Positions 46,834 to 55,067 are shown, counted from the first letter of the stretch. The stretch: 64,000 nucleotides of DNA from Parapedobacter flavus (GCF_035818675.1 NZ_JAYKZZ010000015.1:62001-126000); one strand, 5' to 3'. The notes: a model not told the origin generated them from the letters alone. Program-made: numbers and translations.

Positions 46834-47709
46834 CTATAAAAACAGGTTGTCGATCAGGCGTACGCCATCCACCCAAATGGCGGCTAGCGCCACCAGCTGC
46901 CTGTCGCGCGATGTTTCGTCGGCTGCCGTGAAGCTTTCCGCTTCGAAAATCTCGAAATACTCCACTCGGATACCGGGGCTGTCATTTAAGGCCTTGATGG
47001 CATCTGCGCGGAGTGCATCCATGCTTTTCCGTTGCAGATCGGCCTTGGTGTGTTGCAGGATGCGGTATAATTGCAGCGCTTGTTTCCGCCCTTCGGGTGT
47101 TAATCGCACATTCCTGGAGCTCATGGCCAGTCCGCCCGGTTCCCGGATCGTAGGGCATAACTCCAGGCGCAGGGGCAGCTTCAGTTGGTCTACCATATAT
47201 TCCACCACCTTGTACTGCTGGAAATCCTTTTGCCCGAAACACGCCACATCGGGTTGCACCGCATCGAAGAGCTTCCTAAGTACCTGTGTAACCCCCTGGA
47301 AGTGCCCCGGACGATGTAATCCTTCCAACACCTGTTCGAGGTGGCCGAGGTCGAAAGGCGAATCCCCCTCTGTACCTTCCGCGCCGTATATCTCGTCCAC
47401 GGCAGGGTGGAAGAGGACGTCGCAGTGGACCTCCTCCAGCAGGCTGGTGTCGCGCTCGATGGGGCGTGGATACTTTTCCAGGTCCTTCGGGTCGTTGAAT
47501 TGGGTTGGGTTGACGAAAATGCTGCATACCACGATATCGGCCAACTGCCGGGCCTGTGTAACCAGGGCCAAGTGGCCCTTGTGCAGCGCCCCCATGGTGG
47601 GCACAAAGGCAATCCGTTGCCCCTGGCTGCGGGGCAGCGCGAGAAGCTGCTGTAACGAAACTTTGGTGCTAACTGTTTCCAACAAATGAACGCTTTTTTT
47701 GTTCGGCAA
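46834..47709 (-). CDS. panC: Pantothenate synthetase
   Basis: The enzyme joins pantoate and beta-alanine using ATP. VPTMGALHKGHLALV is the nucleotide-binding HIGH-type motif. FVNPTQFNDPKDLEKYPR, FGQKDFQQY and MSSRNVRLTPEGR are the other signature blocks. The full frame encodes 291 residues. There is no ATG before the active-site motif: the start is TTG at 47709, or TTG at 47685 or 47682. The outermost one lies in CATTTTTG, a possible -7 promoter element, so an inner TTG is quite possible. It is divergent from the starch-synthase-like gene. Confidence 0.93.
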   Translation of the reverse strand: MPNKKSVHLLETVSTKVSLQQLLALPRSQGQRIAFVPTMGALHKGHLALVTQARQLADIVVCSIFVNPTQFNDPKDLEKYPRPIERDTSLLEEVHCDVLFHPAVDEIYGAEGTEGDSPFDLGHLEQVLEGLHRPGHFQGVTQVLRKLFDAVQPDVACFGQKDFQQYKVVEYMVDQLKLPLRLELCPTIREPGGLAMSSRNVRLTPEGRKQALQLYRILQHTKADLQRKSMDALRADAIKALNDSPGIRVEYFEIFEAESFTAADETSRDRQLVALAAIWVDGVRLIDNLFL

Positions 47710-47754
47710 AAATGGTGATTTTTTACCGGATATCCGCGCCGGGTTCGTTAACTA

Positions 47755-47786
47755 ATTGGTATATTGACAAAATTTGCTTATCTTTG
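47755..47786 (+). promoter_or_regulatory. Promoter of the GT5 starch-synthase-like gene
   Basis: ATTG at 47755-47758 (one base from TTTG), a 20-bp spacer, then TATCTTTG at 47779-47786 followed by C. This fits the Bacteroidota promoter well. Transcription would begin near 47793, about 40 nt before the ATG. Confidence 0.62.
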
Positions 47787-47832
47787 CGAACCGATTTTAC
47801 TGTGCAAATAAAATAAAAACAAATAATTGGAG

Positions 47833-48663
47833 ATGTCAAAAACGAAGATTCTGTTTGTTACCCACGAGATGTCGCCTTTCCTCGAATTAAGCAAAATTTC
47901 CGAAATCACCCGTCAACTGCCTCAGGCGATGCAGGAGCGGGGCTACGAGATTCGTATCCTGATGCCGCGGTTCGGCAATATCAACGAGCGCCGTAACCGG
48001 TTGCATGAGGTCATCAGGCTTTCGGGGATGAACATTGTTGTGGATAACAACGACAATCCGCTGATCATCAAGGTAGCGTCTATTCCGGCGGCACGCATGC
48101 AGGTGTATTTCTTGGATAATGAAGAATATTTCCAGCGTAAGCAGGTATTCTGTGATGATTGCGGCAAGTTTTTCGAGGATAATAACGAGCGAACGGTATT
48201 TTTCTGCAAAGGTGCGTTGGAAACCGTGAAAAAGCTGGGCTGGGCTCCGGATGTGGTGCATTGCCACGGTTGGATGAGCGCGTTGATACCGGCGTATATA
48301 AAAACAGCCTATAAAGATGATCCTACCTTTAAGGATGCTAAGGTGGTTTATTCCCTCTATAACGAAGAAATCGATTTTTCATTAGGGAACGATTTTTCCG
48401 AAATTGCCCGTACGGGCGATATGACCGCCGAAGACGTAGCGCCCTACGGTGCCGGTGATTATGCCGGGTTGTATAACGGCGCATTGGCCTATTCTGATGG
48501 CGTGGTGCTGACCGGCGACGATGTAGATAAACAACTGTTAAATATTGTTAAAAAGAGCGATATTCCGGTATTCGAGTTAGAAGACCACCAAGAATTCGAA
48601 AATTATTGCAACCTTTACGAACAATTTTCAAGTGTAGCGCTTGAGACAGAATTGGAAGCATAA
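47833..48663 (+). CDS. Glycogen/starch synthase-like protein, GT5 domain only
   Basis: The 276-residue protein matches only the N-terminal half of bacterial glycogen synthase. KILFVTHEMSPFLELSKISEITRQLP corresponds to the ADP-glucose-binding start. PDVVHCHGWMSALIPAYIK and VVYSLYNEEIDFSLG follow. The C-terminal GT1 half with the remaining active-site residues is missing, and no fragment of it follows. Short forms like this next to panC and a DUF4270 gene are usual in Bacteroidota, so it is a conserved short protein and not a recent truncation. Whether it makes glucan alone is doubtful. ATG at 47833 is preferred over the TTG at 47827. Confidence 0.85.
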   Translation: MSKTKILFVTHEMSPFLELSKISEITRQLPQAMQERGYEIRILMPRFGNINERRNRLHEVIRLSGMNIVVDNNDNPLIIKVASIPAARMQVYFLDNEEYFQRKQVFCDDCGKFFEDNNERTVFFCKGALETVKKLGWAPDVVHCHGWMSALIPAYIKTAYKDDPTFKDAKVVYSLYNEEIDFSLGNDFSEIARTGDMTAEDVAPYGAGDYAGLYNGALAYSDGVVLTGDDVDKQLLNIVKKSDIPVFELEDHQEFENYCNLYEQFSSVALETELEA

Positions 48664-48685
48664 TTTTGAATGTAATTCTTTGCGA

Positions 48686-50149
48686 ATGAGATATCATACC
48701 AAAGACTTATTAACCCTGTTGATAAGTCTTTTTGTTTTAGGAGGTTGTACCAATCCATCAGGTATCGGGTTGGATGTCGATCCGGGAGATGAGTTGGTGG
48801 GTGTATTGACAGACACGCTCACATTGGAGGCGGTGACGGTACCCGACGATAGCACACGGTCCTCGTCTTTTGCCCAGACTACATTCGGTTGGCTTGATGA
48901 TCCGGTTATTGGAAAAACCGTAGCCGATCTGGCGTTGGCCATTGGCCGGCCCACCACGGTTCCGCGTATACGGACCGATGCCGAAATCGACTCTGTTATT
49001 CTTGTGCTGCCTTACGGCACCGAATATTTCGGCGATACGCTTCGCCCCAATTTTACCCTCGAAGTACTGCAACTGGATGAAGCCTATACCGACGGCGAGT
49101 ATGCCACCAAGCAATGGGCAGTGACCGATGAGGTTATCGGCACGAAAACCATCGGCCGTTTTGCGTATAAAGAGACAGACAGCGTCAAAATCATCACACA
49201 CGTTGACGACAGGGATACCTCGTTAATGGATATTCCGCAATTGCGGATTTCCCTGTCGCCCGCCTTTTTCAGGGAGCTCCTCAGTGAGGAGGTCGACTCG
49301 GCGATGTTGTCTACTGAAGCTGGATTTAACAACCACGTAAAAGGACTATACCTGCGCGTTGCTGAAAGCGAGATGACCGGTGTGGGTGGATTGGTGTCCT
49401 TTCAGGGATTGGCAAATAAAACCGGTATCGAACTCACCTATAGGCAGCCGAATGGAGAGGAAGGCGAAGACGCCGCCATCGATACCCTCCGTGCATTCTT
49501 GCCAACCACGATACAGGGTAACGGCGGGACTTTCCGAAGGCTGACGTCCAGTATCAGGCGGACTTATACGGCCGATGTACAGGCGCAGTTGGACCATCCC
49601 GAAGCACATTATGACGTATTGTACTTGCAAGCTCCGGCGGGGCTCCGCACCCGCGTGCACATCCCTTATATCGACGAATTGAAAGATCGCAACATCGCGA
49701 TCAATAAGGTTGAACTGGTACTGTATGCTTCCACGGATATACCCGGCGATGCGCTTGGCCTCCAGGCGCCGAGGCTCACGTTGTACCGGGAAGACATCGC
49801 CGGACAGCGGCAGCCTATACCCGATGGCGATTCGCGGACCAGCGGCGGCGGTTTCGCCGGCGATAGCCGTAGCCTTTGGTACCGCTATGGCAACTGGCGC
49901 GCATTCGGTGGCCTGCTGGACGAGGAAAAAGACCGTTACATTTTCCATTTGACTTCCTATATCCAGGACATCCTTCAAGGAAAGATCAGCAGTAGCGAGT
50001 TCTTTATCGCCCCTGCAGCGACTTCCGACAACTCCGTTCCCTATTTCCCGGTGTTGAATGCCGGTGGGCGTACCATTATCAACAACGTGGAAGACACGGA
50101 ACTGAAGATGAAGCTCAATATCTATTATACGAAACGGTCTGTGGATTAG
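48686..50149 (+). CDS. DUF4270 lipoprotein
   Basis: The 487-residue lipoprotein (lipobox VLGGC) has the DUF4270 pattern: GIGLDVDPGDELVGVLTD near the mature N-terminus, SSSFAQTTFGWLDDPVIGKTVADL, and the late block RYIFHLTSYIQDILQGKI. It ends LKMKLNIYYTKR. The function is unknown; it is a common outer-membrane lipoprotein of the phylum. The frame begins at 48641 inside the previous gene, but the ATG at 48686 starts the lipoprotein signal. A strong terminator follows its stop. Confidence 0.9.
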   Translation: MRYHTKDLLTLLISLFVLGGCTNPSGIGLDVDPGDELVGVLTDTLTLEAVTVPDDSTRSSSFAQTTFGWLDDPVIGKTVADLALAIGRPTTVPRIRTDAEIDSVILVLPYGTEYFGDTLRPNFTLEVLQLDEAYTDGEYATKQWAVTDEVIGTKTIGRFAYKETDSVKIITHVDDRDTSLMDIPQLRISLSPAFFRELLSEEVDSAMLSTEAGFNNHVKGLYLRVAESEMTGVGGLVSFQGLANKTGIELTYRQPNGEEGEDAAIDTLRAFLPTTIQGNGGTFRRLTSSIRRTYTADVQAQLDHPEAHYDVLYLQAPAGLRTRVHIPYIDELKDRNIAINKVELVLYASTDIPGDALGLQAPRLTLYREDIAGQRQPIPDGDSRTSGGGFAGDSRSLWYRYGNWRAFGGLLDEEKDRYIFHLTSYIQDILQGKISSSEFFIAPAATSDNSVPYFPVLNAGGRTIINNVEDTELKMKLNIYYTKRSVD

Positions 50150-50189
50150 TTCATTGCCGGTTATCGCGAAGCGAAACAGCATAATAAGA

Positions 50190-50225
50190 AAAGCGCCCGC
50201 TCATAATGAGTGGGCGCTTTCTCTT
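50190..50225. terminator. Bidirectional intrinsic terminator between the DUF4270 gene and gldJ
   Basis: The arm AAAGCGCCC (50190-50198) pairs with GGGCGCTTT (50212-50220), and GCTCAT continues into AATGAGT for a hairpin of about 14 bp with a 3-nt loop. CTCTTTT follows on the plus strand, and A residues precede it for the minus strand. The genes on both sides converge on it. Confidence 0.85.
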
Positions 50226-50254
50226 TTAATACAGTCGTTATTCGTGTTAGAAGA

Positions 50255-51826
50255 CTAGAAGATGCCTAGCACTTTCCGGTCGCCCTGTGTCCGTGCGCGA
50301 TTGGCAGGAAACGTAGGCTTCGATTGCGTGTTCACTTCGGGAGAGCCGACCAGTGTCATTGCACAGCGGAATCCCGTCATCGCACTCGATTCGTCTTGTT
50401 GCATATAGCGACGCGTTGCAGGGTTGAGCCAATAAGCACGGTCGTTCCATGAACCGCCTTTGTATACGCGCGACTTATCATTCACCAGCGTGGTGACGCC
50501 ATAGAGTTCGTCGTTGGTTTCGTCGGCATACCCGCGTACGTCGTAATCAAAGGTAGCCTGTGCCGCGGAGTCGGGTGTAGCAGCAGCCGCCTGCAGCTCT
50601 TCCCATGTTTGTTTGCGGGGTGCCTTAGCCGGTACCCGGATGGGGCGGCCATACTTATCTTTCGCAATGATGCCCGCTTCGGCATCTTCATATTGCTTAT
50701 CCATATATACATTCCCGCGGAAGGGGTTGAAGTCCTGGAAATCTTCAAACGACAGCTGTCGGTAGACATCGCGCACCCACTCGTTGACATTGCCGGCCAT
50801 GTTGTAAAGGCCGTAGTCGTTGGGTAGGTAACTGGTCACCGATACGGTGATGTCCCCACCGTCGTTGAGGTAGCCTGCCACCCCCATGTTGTCGCCACCG
50901 GTCGGCTTGAAGTTAGCCATCATCAATCCTTGTGTACGTCGTTTTGCCGAGCGGACGCCCAATCCATCCCATGGATATATTTTTCCACTCTCGATATTGC
51001 CATATTCGGTATTTCCCACCAGTCCAAGGGCAGCGTATTCCCATTCTGCTTCTGTAGGAAGGCGATAGGGTTGTTTGAGCACGCCATCCTCCATCCGGAC
51101 GGGCCGGCGGGCATCTTCTTCCGTACCGGGCCTATTGTCTTTTGGCATCTTCTCGCCGTCTATCCCTTCGCCTCGGTACTGGCCGTTGAGGTAGATGTCG
51201 GTATTGAATGGCTCGGCGGGTTGTGCCTGCGATTCGGCCAGGGTCTTATAGTCAACCAATGCACCACGCTGGCGCAGGATATGTTCGTTTACCCTGTCGG
51301 TGCGCCAAATGCAATAGTCATTGGCCTGTTCCCACGTTACACCCACCACCGGGTAATCCTGATAAGCCGGATGGCGCAGGTAGAGGTCTACATACGGTTC
51401 GTTGTAGGAGAGCGGATGGCGCCACACCAGCGTGTCGGGCAGTGCCTTGTAATAAAGTTCTTTGTCGTCCGGGAAATTCTGGTTGAGCCAATGCAAGTAT
51501 TCTAACCAGTCGGCATTAGATACTTCCGTTTCGTCCATGTAAAAGGAGGCTACGGTTACGCGGCGTTTCAGGTTGTCGTGCGCATAGGTGATGTCTTCAT
51601 TAAGGCTACCACCCATCACGAACGTGCCACCTTCAATAACAATCAGTCCCGGTCCGGGGCCTTCCTTCACTTTCCTGTTGATTTGTAAGCCACCATTATA
51701 GGGGTCGTTATAGGCAACGCCCGTTTTCGAAGAAACCCCACTCTGGTTTTTGCAAGAGACGAATAAGGTGCTGCAGAAAAACAAGATCAGGATGGGGGCG
51801 AAATACGTATTCGTTTTTGTTCTCAT
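50255..51826 (-). CDS. gldJ: Gliding motility/type IX secretion lipoprotein GldJ
   Basis: The 523-residue lipoprotein (lipobox TLFVSC) has a formylglycine-generating-enzyme-like (SUMF1) fold. GldJ signatures are clear: GPGLIVIEGGTFVMGG, ASFYMDETEVSNADWLEYLHWL, ALPDTLVWRHPLSYNEPYV, YLRHPAYQDYPVVGVTWEQA and WRTDRVNEHIL. The core ends in KGGSWNDRAYWLNPATRRYM and GFRCAM. GldJ is an outer-membrane lipoprotein needed for gliding and for stability of GldK in type IX secretion; it is not thought to modify sulfatases. ATG at 51826 is chosen for the signal. It is divergent from ispF. Confidence 0.92.
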   Translation of the reverse strand: MRTKTNTYFAPILILFFCSTLFVSCKNQSGVSSKTGVAYNDPYNGGLQINRKVKEGPGPGLIVIEGGTFVMGGSLNEDITYAHDNLKRRVTVASFYMDETEVSNADWLEYLHWLNQNFPDDKELYYKALPDTLVWRHPLSYNEPYVDLYLRHPAYQDYPVVGVTWEQANDYCIWRTDRVNEHILRQRGALVDYKTLAESQAQPAEPFNTDIYLNGQYRGEGIDGEKMPKDNRPGTEEDARRPVRMEDGVLKQPYRLPTEAEWEYAALGLVGNTEYGNIESGKIYPWDGLGVRSAKRRTQGLMMANFKPTGGDNMGVAGYLNDGGDITVSVTSYLPNDYGLYNMAGNVNEWVRDVYRQLSFEDFQDFNPFRGNVYMDKQYEDAEAGIIAKDKYGRPIRVPAKAPRKQTWEELQAAAATPDSAAQATFDYDVRGYADETNDELYGVTTLVNDKSRVYKGGSWNDRAYWLNPATRRYMQQDESSAMTGFRCAMTLVGSPEVNTQSKPTFPANRARTQGDRKVLGIF

Positions 51827-51864
51827 TTGGTATATCGGAAAGACACGTTTCTTTTCTAAAGAAT

Positions 51865-51898
51865 CAAAATTAAGTAAATTATTGGAGTTACCCACAAC
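51865..51898 (-). promoter_or_regulatory. Promoter of gldJ
   Basis: On the minus strand TAATTTTG (51865-51872) is a perfect -7 element; GTTG at 51895-51898, one base from TTTG, lies 22 bp upstream. Transcription would start near 51858, about 32 nt before the ATG. Confidence 0.55.
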
Positions 51899-51922
51899 TT
51901 AAATCGCACAAATTCCATACCA

Positions 51923-51954
51923 TTTGAGAATACCGGGGTATTTACCTATGTTTG
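51923..51954 (+). promoter_or_regulatory. Promoter of ispF
   Basis: TTTG at 51923-51926, a 20-bp spacer and TATGTTTG at 51947-51954 match both promoter elements exactly. Transcription would start near 51961, so the leader is only about 27 nt and consists almost wholly of the 14-bp tandem repeat described next. Confidence 0.72.
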
Positions 51955-51961
51955 GCCGAAC

Positions 51962-51989
51962 GTCTGTTGTCTAATGTCTGTTGTCTAAT
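51962..51989 (+). repeat. 14-bp tandem duplication forming the ispF leader
   Basis: GTCTGTTGTCTAAT occurs twice in a row. The duplication creates a second ATG (51974), out of frame with the ispF ATG at 51988. It may be harmless, or the first ATG may lower expression. Confidence 0.7.
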
Positions 51990-52473
51990 GTCTAAAAAAA
52001 TAAAAGTAGGTTTCGGTTTTGATGTGCATCAGTTGAAAGACGGGCATCCGTTCGTTTTAGGAGGGGTACAGTTGGAACACCATGCCGGAGCATTTGGCCA
52101 CTCGGATGCCGATGTGCTGGTACACGCCATCTGCGATGCCGTACTCGGCGCGGCCAACCTGGAAGATATCGGTTACCATTTTCCCAATACCGATGAGCGT
52201 TGGCGCGGCATAAGCAGCCTGCTGCTGTTGGAGGAGTGCGTTAAACTTTTGGCGGCGAAGGGATGGACACTGGGCAATATCGACGCCATGCTGTGCCTGG
52301 AGGCCCCGAAAATAAAGCCTTACATCCCCGCGATGAAGGCGCGAATCGCGGAGGCGGCAGGGATTACCGAAGACGATATTTCCATCAAGGCCACTACGAA
52401 CGAGACCATGGGCTTCATCGGCCGGCAGGAGGGGGTAGTGGCTTACGCGGTGTGCCTGATTGAACGGGAGTGA
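51988..52473 (+). CDS. ispF: 2-C-methyl-D-erythritol 2,4-cyclodiphosphate synthase
   Basis: The 161-residue enzyme of the non-mevalonate isoprenoid pathway forms the cyclic diphosphate. Zinc ligands Asp12, His14 (GFDVHQL) and His46 (VLVHAICDAVLGA) match the family, and GHSDADV, DIGYHFPNTD, IDAMLCLEAPKIKPYIP and IKATTNETMGFIGRQEG are its signatures. The frame opens at 51952, before the promoter-derived start of transcription, so ATG at 51988 is right. It is followed by a long hairpin that probably ends its transcript. Confidence 0.96.
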   Translation: MSKKIKVGFGFDVHQLKDGHPFVLGGVQLEHHAGAFGHSDADVLVHAICDAVLGAANLEDIGYHFPNTDERWRGISSLLLLEECVKLLAAKGWTLGNIDAMLCLEAPKIKPYIPAMKARIAEAAGITEDDISIKATTNETMGFIGRQEGVVAYAVCLIERE

Positions 52474-52491
52474 AAGATGTGGCGTTAGGGC

Positions 52492-52560
52492 AAAGGGTGT
52501 AAAAATGGGCCAAATTTCGGAGGGTACGCAAAAAGGGCTGGCCCATTTTTACACCTTTTT
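52492..52560 (+). terminator. Long hairpin after ispF
   Basis: The arm at 52492-52512 (core GGTGTAAAAATGGGCCA) pairs with 52539-52559 over 21 positions, with one G-T pair. The loop is 26 nt, and the right arm ends in a T run (52556-52560). It should act as an intrinsic terminator for ispF. The stem is far longer than a terminator needs. Confidence 0.65.
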
Positions 52561-52658
52561 CAATTCGATTTCTGGGGATTTATCTTGAAAAATCGCTTTT
52601 TTGGCGTCATTAAGAAGGTTTTTAAGCTAAATTAAATAGGTTGGTTGAAATATGCGCG

Positions 52659-53057
52659 AGCTACACTTTTGACTCAAACAGGTAACTCGCCGAACCAAAA
52701 AGCTAACGGTTTGAGTCAAACGGTTACCCTTTTATGTTGCCGAGATAGCTTTCCCGGATAAACGGTTTACTTTCCCGGCCGGACGGTTAGCTAGTTAAGC
52801 TGGAGAGATAACTCGCTGGCCTGAATAGGTAACTCGCTGGAGCAAACGGTGAACTGCCTTGTTCAACCCGCTACCCTTTTTAGTTGGCGGGGTAGCTTTG
52901 CGGATCAGACAGCTAACCGGACGAACCGGAGAGATTGCTTCTTGGTCTGAAAAGGTAATTCGCTGAAACAAATAGCTGACGGTTTGGCTTGACGTGCCTG
53001 CAAGATGTTCAAAGCAGCTTTCAGGTTGGCTCAACGTGCAGCCAGTTTGGTTTTTTT
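52659..53057. repeat. Degenerate tandem array, 19 units of exactly 21 bp
   Basis: Units start at 52659 and recur every 21 bp without a single shift. Aligned by eye, G at unit position 2 is present in all 19 units, T at position 4 in 17, and C at position 7 in 17. The best-kept units begin AGGTAACTCGCTGG and often end in AAAC (for example at 52680, 52827 and 52932-52953). The rest of each unit is very variable. On the minus strand, part of the array reads as heptapeptides such as QRVTYSG, but stops interrupt that frame. At 21 bp, two helical turns, every conserved position faces the same side of the DNA. No known repeat family was recognised. Confidence 0.85.
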
Positions 53058-53122
53058 GCATTTTAGTGCCGACAAGGTTTAATTGAAGAAGGGAAGATCG
53101 CGTTTTATGTTAAGACCATTTC

Positions 53123-53143
53123 GGCCCCGTTTTTAACGGGGCC
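53123..53143. terminator. GC-rich hairpin at the end of the second utilisation locus
   Basis: GGCCCCGTT and AACGGGGCC pair perfectly around a TTT loop. It lies 32 bp beyond the stop of the minus-strand sialidase-fold gene and probably ends that operon, although a T-tract is missing. Confidence 0.6.
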
Positions 53144-53174
53144 AAAACAGTCGGGAAAAATATCAACCGGTAGA

Positions 53175-54998
53175 TTAGAATGTAACGCCTAACCAAGTGC
53201 TTGATTTCAAATCTTCGCTCAACGCGAGCAACTCGGTGAGATGGGTAGTTTCATCCGAATAGTCGGTAAAGCCAACAGCAAAGCGAATCGCCTCTGCATT
53301 GTAATTAACCAATGCGTTTTTCGGGATGGATACCATCAGGGAATAACCTGATTCATCGGCGGAAACATCGGCGCTAACTCCTTCGGGTGATCCTAATTCC
53401 CATGCTCCCTCTTTACCGTCCCAACGAATCACATCCCCCTCACTGGAGATGAAAAATTTGGACATGCCGGCGTCGACATCCAGCAACGATAGGTTAGGAG
53501 CGTCGATATATACATAGACCCCGTCTCCAGCCACGGTGCCCGCGGGGGGTGGTACCGGTGTGTTGTCGGCTACAGAAATACGGACATTTAAATCGTTGCC
53601 CGCATCCATGAGTCCGGCCCGTAATTGGGTCGAAGATTTGCTGCCTACAAATAGCGGGTATGGTTCGTCTTCGCTAGCTGACAAATCCAAATCACGCATA
53701 ATAAGCCCTTTGATCAAGTATGGTGCACTGTCGGTCTCTAGGATGTAGTTGCTTGTTGCCAGGGCTGCGATGGTATCCGTATCCCACAATACAAGTGATG
53801 ATTGCCTGCTCATGTGTTTGTCCGAGAATCCGAAAGGGTGTGTGTCGTTAGTGAAATCAAATGCATCGGCATTGCCCACGGCCACACCCATTGACCGGAT
53901 ACCGCTAGCCTTTCCGAAATCGGTTTCGTATGAAAGCAGCACTTCGCCAGACGGCAGATTTAACAGGGTAGGCCCCGCAATCAGCTGGTTGTCGGGTAAA
54001 AGCTTATATAAAGCATAATCGCGCTCCTGCGCATCACCGTTGATGGCAAATGGCCATGGGTTGGTAAGCGGCGTGCGAACGGTGTACGGTTTGAACGTTA
54101 CATTTTGATTATCTGAAAAGGCTAATATAATTTTTTCGTTGATGGTCACTGCCGATGCCTCACTGTTTATCTGATTATAACGGGATACGATGGTGTGGGC
54201 GCCTATCCACCGCTGTTCAACATCATTTGCGCCGAACCGCGCTACCTTGGAAGACCACGTATCACCATCATCCGACGAACTGATCATGTCTATCCGCCGC
54301 GTCGGATGCGAGAGATCCAACCCGGTGGCACTTAGTAGTGCCAGATCTGTTTCTACGGCTCCGTTTGTGAAATATAATTGGATATCGCCGTTTGGCAATT
54401 GCAGAAATGCGGGTTCGTCGCACCCCAGGTTAAAAAAGACTTCTTTGGCTTCACCGATCAGCAGGTCATTTCCGTTGATTTTTTTCACGAGGATGCCAGC
54501 CGGGTAGCTAATATCCAGGCGCGGGTTGGAGTTGGGTTCGGTGTATTGATAGTACACGGCACATGCGGCCAGTAGGTCACCGCTTTGAAGCTGGATAATC
54601 GAGGGGTTCTTTTTAAGGTCGGTATACGTGATCGCATAGCTACCGTCTTTGCCCTCGTGTGTGGTTTTCTCGAATAGGGTCACAGGGGCGTCCCAGGTGT
54701 TACCGCCATCCGCGCTACTCCGTAGAAAAACCTCACCATTTGCTTCATATACTACGACCGAATTGGATTCGTTCTGTCGAACCATCACAGGTGCCTGTCC
54801 GCGTTCGGCAAGCTGTTCAAGGCTGTTGTAGTCCCATCCGATGCGGACACCGCTGATTGGCGTAACACTTACTGGTTTGTATGGGATGTCCTTTTTATCG
54901 ATGTCTTCCGGATCTCCTGTTTTCTTACAAGATATCACCAAACACAATATGGCAATCCCGACAAAAGTTTGAAACGAATTAATTATCATATATTTCAT
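53175..54998 (-). CDS. Sialidase-fold (BNR/Asp-box) lipoprotein with a C-terminal CBM9/DOMON-like domain
   Basis: The 607-residue lipoprotein (lipobox LVISC, Cys24) has a six-bladed propeller of the sialidase type (about 45-445). Asp boxes are SSADGGNTW (94-102) and SSSDDGDTW (near 240), and PAFLQLPNGDIQLYFTNG and GPTLLNLPSGEVLLSYET are repeat blades. Residues of about 455-607 form a beta domain like CBM9/DOMON sugar-binding domains (VYVYIDAPNLSLLDVDAGMSKFFIS). A classical sialidase Arg triad is not obvious, so a different exo-glycosidase is likely. It is the last gene and only clear enzyme candidate of the second utilisation locus. Confidence 0.75.
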   Translation of the reverse strand: MKYMIINSFQTFVGIAILCLVISCKKTGDPEDIDKKDIPYKPVSVTPISGVRIGWDYNSLEQLAERGQAPVMVRQNESNSVVVYEANGEVFLRSSADGGNTWDAPVTLFEKTTHEGKDGSYAITYTDLKKNPSIIQLQSGDLLAACAVYYQYTEPNSNPRLDISYPAGILVKKINGNDLLIGEAKEVFFNLGCDEPAFLQLPNGDIQLYFTNGAVETDLALLSATGLDLSHPTRRIDMISSSDDGDTWSSKVARFGANDVEQRWIGAHTIVSRYNQINSEASAVTINEKIILAFSDNQNVTFKPYTVRTPLTNPWPFAINGDAQERDYALYKLLPDNQLIAGPTLLNLPSGEVLLSYETDFGKASGIRSMGVAVGNADAFDFTNDTHPFGFSDKHMSRQSSLVLWDTDTIAALATSNYILETDSAPYLIKGLIMRDLDLSASEDEPYPLFVGSKSSTQLRAGLMDAGNDLNVRISVADNTPVPPPAGTVAGDGVYVYIDAPNLSLLDVDAGMSKFFISSEGDVIRWDGKEGAWELGSPEGVSADVSADESGYSLMVSIPKNALVNYNAEAIRFAVGFTDYSDETTHLTELLALSEDLKSSTWLGVTF

Positions 54999-55067
54999 TC
55001 GAAAATAATTTTGTTCATCAGTAATTTTTTATTCGTTAACGGCTTATCGAAGCCCGTGGATGCATGA

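Larger units (their letters stand above)
52474..53174. other. 701-bp intergenic region holding two hairpins and a 21-bp periodic array
   Basis: This is the only gene-free stretch over 300 bp. From left to right it holds a 21-bp-stem hairpin after ispF (52492-52559), about 100 bp with no recognised element, the 21-bp repeat array (52659-53057) and a GC-rich hairpin (53123-53143). The flanking genes converge. No credible protein-coding gene or RNA gene was found in it. Confidence 0.8.

Noticed and set aside
52659..53057. CRISPR array
   Set aside because: There are no conserved repeats separated by unique spacers of fixed length; the whole 21-bp unit is degenerate, and no cas genes are present.
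52795..53061. 88-codon minus-strand open frame inside the 21-bp array
   Set aside because: It follows from a repeat period divisible by three. The same frame is closed by stops in the neighbouring units, and there is no promoter or start context. Listed as a repeat instead.
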